Shown here one piece after another: positions 6,619 through 8,524 of a stretch of 8,524 nt of DNA. Position 1 is the stretch's first letter, and each line of letters starts with the position of its first letter. The stretch is from positions 1-8,524 of the forward strand of contig JAKAVU010000120.1 in the NCBI GenBank assembly GCA_021817185.1, written 5' to 3'. The stretch comes from a bacterium (lineage in GTDB: Bacteria > Chloroflexota > Dormibacteria > UBA8260 > Bog-877). The notes beneath the pieces are model-generated. The model ran no database searches and was not told where the DNA came from. It was given only the letters and a program-made list of their open reading frames with translations. Both the position numbers and the translations under genes were made by a program.

Positions 6619-7526
6619 TGCGGATAGTCTCACTGCTCCCCAGCGCCACCGAGATCTGCTTCAGCCTCGGCCTGGGGCAGAGCCTGGTCGGGGTCACTCA
6701 CGAGTGCGACTTCCCCCCTCAGGCCGAATACAAACCCAAGTTGACCCGCAGCGAACTGGAGCACGCCGGCCGCAGTCCGGGCGACATCGACCGCCATGTC
6801 CGGGCGGCGCTGCACCAGGGCAGCAGCCTCTACCGGCTGGACCAGGAGGAGCTCAGCCGGGCCCATCCCGATCTCATCATCACCCAGGAGCTGTGCCCGG
6901 TCTGCGCCGTGGCCTACCCCCAGGTGCTCGACGCCGCCCGTCTGCTGCCGGGCCGCCCCGCGATCCTGTCGTTGGAGCCCAACAACCTGGCCGACGTGAT
7001 GCGCACCATCGTGGACGTGGGCCAGGCGACCGGCACCAGGGAGCGCGCCAAGGAGCTGGTGCGCAGCCTCTGGGCCAGGGTCGACGCGGTTCGGGGAGCT
7101 CTGTCGGGCGGGCATCGCCCCCGGGTGGTCTGCCTGGAGTGGATCGACCCGCTGATGGTGGCCGGGCACTGGGTTCCGGACCAGGTCGACGTCGCCGGCG
7201 GCATCGACGTGCTGGGCACCGCCGGGCGGCCCTCGCGAGAGGTCTCCTGGGAGGAGGTGAGGGCGGCGGCACCAGAGGTCCTGCTCCTCATGCCCTGCGG
7301 GTTCCGCCTGGAGGAGAGCTGCGAGCAGGCCCGCCAGCTGGCCGAGCGCGCCGGCTACGGCTCCCTGCCGGCGGTCCAAGACGGCCGCGTATACGCCGTG
7401 GACGGCTCCTGGTACTTCAACCGGCCCGGTCCCCGGGTGATCGACGGGATTGAGATCCTGGCCCGGATATTCCATCCCGAGGCCTGGAAGGGGCCGGTCC
7501 CCCAGGGCTTTCGCAGCGTGGGCTGA
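6618..7526 (+). CDS. Cobalamin-binding-type substrate-binding protein (BtuF-like fold) without signal peptide
   Basis: A 302-aa protein of the BtuF/FecB-like periplasmic-binding family, matching the group usually annotated as cobalamin-binding protein. Family-like features: the opening RIVSLLPSATEI (2-13), HECDFP (28-33), ITQELCPVCAV (88-98), LEWIDPLMVAGHWVPDQ (173-189), and YFNRPGPR near the C-terminus (266-273). It starts directly at the first beta strand, with no signal peptide or lipobox, so it should be cytoplasmic. No BtuC or BtuD transporter gene is nearby. ATG 6618 is chosen because the family starts here; a start at 6522 would add Gly/Pro/Arg shadow sequence. The ATG overlaps the ATPase stop (TGATG), so translation is probably coupled. 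Cys at 14, 30, 93, 96, 172, 227 and 235 are numerous for this window. A role in B12 salvage, or an evolved non-transport role beside the repair genes, is unresolved. Confidence 0.88.
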   Translation: MRIVSLLPSATEICFSLGLGQSLVGVTHECDFPPQAEYKPKLTRSELEHAGRSPGDIDRHVRAALHQGSSLYRLDQEELSRAHPDLIITQELCPVCAVAYPQVLDAARLLPGRPAILSLEPNNLADVMRTIVDVGQATGTRERAKELVRSLWARVDAVRGALSGGHRPRVVCLEWIDPLMVAGHWVPDQVDVAGGIDVLGTAGRPSREVSWEEVRAAAPEVLLLMPCGFRLEESCEQARQLAERAGYGSLPAVQDGRVYAVDGSWYFNRPGPRVIDGIEILARIFHPEAWKGPVPQGFRSVG

Positions 7527-7542
7527 GACCGCCGCCCTCAGC
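7522..7542. terminator. Inverted repeat spanning two convergent stop codons
   Basis: A perfect 6-bp stem GCTGAG (7522-7527) / CTCAGC (7537-7542) with a 9-base loop contains the TGA of the cobalamin-binding-type gene on one arm and the TGA of the GH8 gene, on the other strand, on the other arm. It fills the whole 11-base intergenic gap and could act as a bidirectional 3' end. There is no T-run, so termination would be non-canonical. Confidence 0.35.
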
Positions 7543-8524
7543 AGGGGGCGAGCTGGCCCTCCAGCAGCGCTGGGCCCAGCGCCAGCCAGGCGTCCCCGTA
7601 GTAGGTGGGGTACTGCAGCCCCTCGGCCTGCGCCTCACTCAGCAGTTGGTCGGCTGCCCCGCTCTCGCCGGCCGCGAATGCGGTGGCCGCGGCCGCCAGG
7701 TAGGGGAGTGGGTTGGTGTCGGGATTGAGCACGGCGCCCGTCGTGGTCAGCGCGATGGAGGAGTCCTCGGCCCCGCCGGCGGCGAAGTAGGCCTGCCACC
7801 AGCGGGCCGCCAGCGGCCGGGCTCCGGCCGCGCAGGAGGCGGCCAGGAACACCGGGACCCGGGCGGCATCCAGGCCGTACTGGATGGGCGCGCCACCACC
7901 CGGGCTGGCAATCGGCTGGACCGCGCCGCCCTGCAGTTCCGCCCAGTCCGGCGGGAGCTGGGCCCCGCCCGCCGTCAGGTCGTAGACCAGCGCGATCGCC
8001 TGGGCGGCGACTCGATTCCAGACCAGATCCCCGGTGTACCTGGCCAGGGCCAGGTACACCCCGGGCATCCAGTAGGAGGGGTCCAGCGTGGTCGGGGGCC
8101 CGTTGGCCCAGGGGCCGGCGGTGGGCAGCGGGGCGCCCAGCGGGCCGGCCACGGCCTCGTACCGGAGCACCGCCGCTGCCATGCTGGCGCCGGCCGTGTG
8201 CAGTGCGGCCGCGTCCACGCCCTGGTATCGCAGCAGCGCGTAGGCGGCCAGGGTGTCGGCGTCGGTGGCCGACTGGGTCGAGAGGAGGGCCCCGGCGGCG
8301 GTGGCGTGATACGCCAGCAGGCCGTCGGGCAGCAGCAGGTGAGCCTGGGTCCATTGCCAGATCTCGAGCGTCACCGCCGGCCGTCCGGCCAGCTCCGCGA
8401 TCAGCATGCCGTAGGCCTGTCCCTCGCTGACGACGTCGCCGCCCTGGTCGTAGCGGATGACCGCGCCATCGCTGCTCACATAGCTCTGCAGGAAGCGGCC
8501 GGCGGCGCTGGCGGCGGCCTGCTG
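7538..8524 (-). CDS. Glycoside hydrolase family 8 protein, N-terminus outside the window
   Basis: The 328 visible residues belong to glycoside hydrolase family 8, inverting enzymes with an (alpha/alpha)6 barrel acting on beta-1,4-glucan, chitosan, xylan or related polysaccharides (includes BcsZ/CelA types). Visible motifs, counted from the window edge: SEGQAYGM (33-40), whose Glu34 is the expected general acid; ATDADTLAAYALL (86-98), matching the family ASDAD pattern; GLDAARVPV (217-225), whose Asp219 corresponds to the expected catalytic base region; and a C-terminal YYGDAWLALG (308-317). A GTG at 8479 is open, but protein-like sequence continues in frame to the edge (FLQSY directly before it, a usual first-helix segment), so the gene is 5'-truncated and any signal peptide or anchor is not visible. 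It is convergent with the cobalamin-binding-type gene and separated by 11 bases. The substrate cannot be told. Confidence 0.9.
   Translation of the reverse strand, partial: QQAAASAAGRFLQSYVSSDGAVIRYDQGGDVVSEGQAYGMLIAELAGRPAVTLEIWQWTQAHLLLPDGLLAYHATAAGALLSTQSATDADTLAAYALLRYQGVDAAALHTAGASMAAAVLRYEAVAGPLGAPLPTAGPWANGPPTTLDPSYWMPGVYLALARYTGDLVWNRVAAQAIALVYDLTAGGAQLPPDWAELQGGAVQPIASPGGGAPIQYGLDAARVPVFLAASCAAGARPLAARWWQAYFAAGGAEDSSIALTTTGAVLNPDTNPLPYLAAAATAFAAGESGAADQLLSEAQAEGLQYPTYYGDAWLALGPALLEGQLAPC

Noticed and set aside
4897..6633. A 578-codon open frame on the minus strand opposite the Rad50-like ATPase gene
   Set aside because: It is Leu/Arg/Gly/His-rich low-complexity sequence that mirrors the codon bias of the sense gene, with no domain and no start context. 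Long antisense frames are expected opposite GC-rich genes.
1..8524. tRNA, rRNA, CRISPR repeats, insertion-sequence ends or attachment sites
   Set aside because: No regularly spaced repeats, transposase motifs, terminal inverted repeats or cloverleaf-like sequences were noticed; the window is almost wholly accounted for by genes.

Overview
The window is GC-rich (roughly 70% by eye). Codon third positions are strongly G/C in the real frames, and there are many antisense shadow frames. GTG and ATG starts occur, Shine-Dalgarno sequences are sparse, and one divergent promoter pair looks leaderless. This fits a high-GC bacterium such as an actinomycete or a member of Dormibacterota/Chloroflexota. 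No rRNA, tRNA or marker protein fixes the lineage, so this is only an inference. I saw no mobile element, CRISPR array or RNA gene.

Layout. (1) Positions 2-184 hold the proline-rich C-terminus of a plus-strand protein cut by the window edge. (2) A CPBP-family intramembrane protease lies at 246-965 (+). (3) Convergent to it, read right to left on the minus strand, is a three-gene operon: a 74-aa unknown protein (2944-2720), an ABC exporter ATPase with a DUF4162-like tail (2714-1800) and its six-helix ABC-2 permease (1807-1031). The three genes are separated by 5 bases and then overlap by 8 bases. (4) A 73-base divergent spacer (2945-3017) has a -10-like hexamer exactly 6 bases before each ATG, which suggests leaderless transcripts in both directions. 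(5) A plus-strand operon follows: an SbcD/Mre11-like metallophosphoesterase (3018-4121), an SbcC/Rad50/YhaN-like ATPase (4150-6618) and a cobalamin-binding-type periplasmic-fold protein without a signal peptide (6618-7526, sharing one base with the ATPase stop). (6) Convergent to that is a glycoside hydrolase family 8 gene (8524-7538, minus) whose N-terminus lies outside the window.

How the genes work together. The SbcD-like nuclease and Rad50-like ATPase should form a DNA-end-processing complex of the Mre11-Rad50 kind. The ATPase lacks the CxxC zinc hook. It instead carries two hydrophobic helices near the middle of the chain, where the coiled-coil apex would be, so the complex may be membrane-tethered in the manner proposed for YhaN/YhaO-type pairs. 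The translationally coupled substrate-binding-fold protein is an unexpected third member. The ABC ATPase and permease should form an export pump of unknown substrate, with the 74-aa protein as a possible accessory. The most interesting parts of the window are the membrane-hairpin Rad50 operon with its coupled B12-binding-like protein, and the symmetric leaderless divergent promoter.
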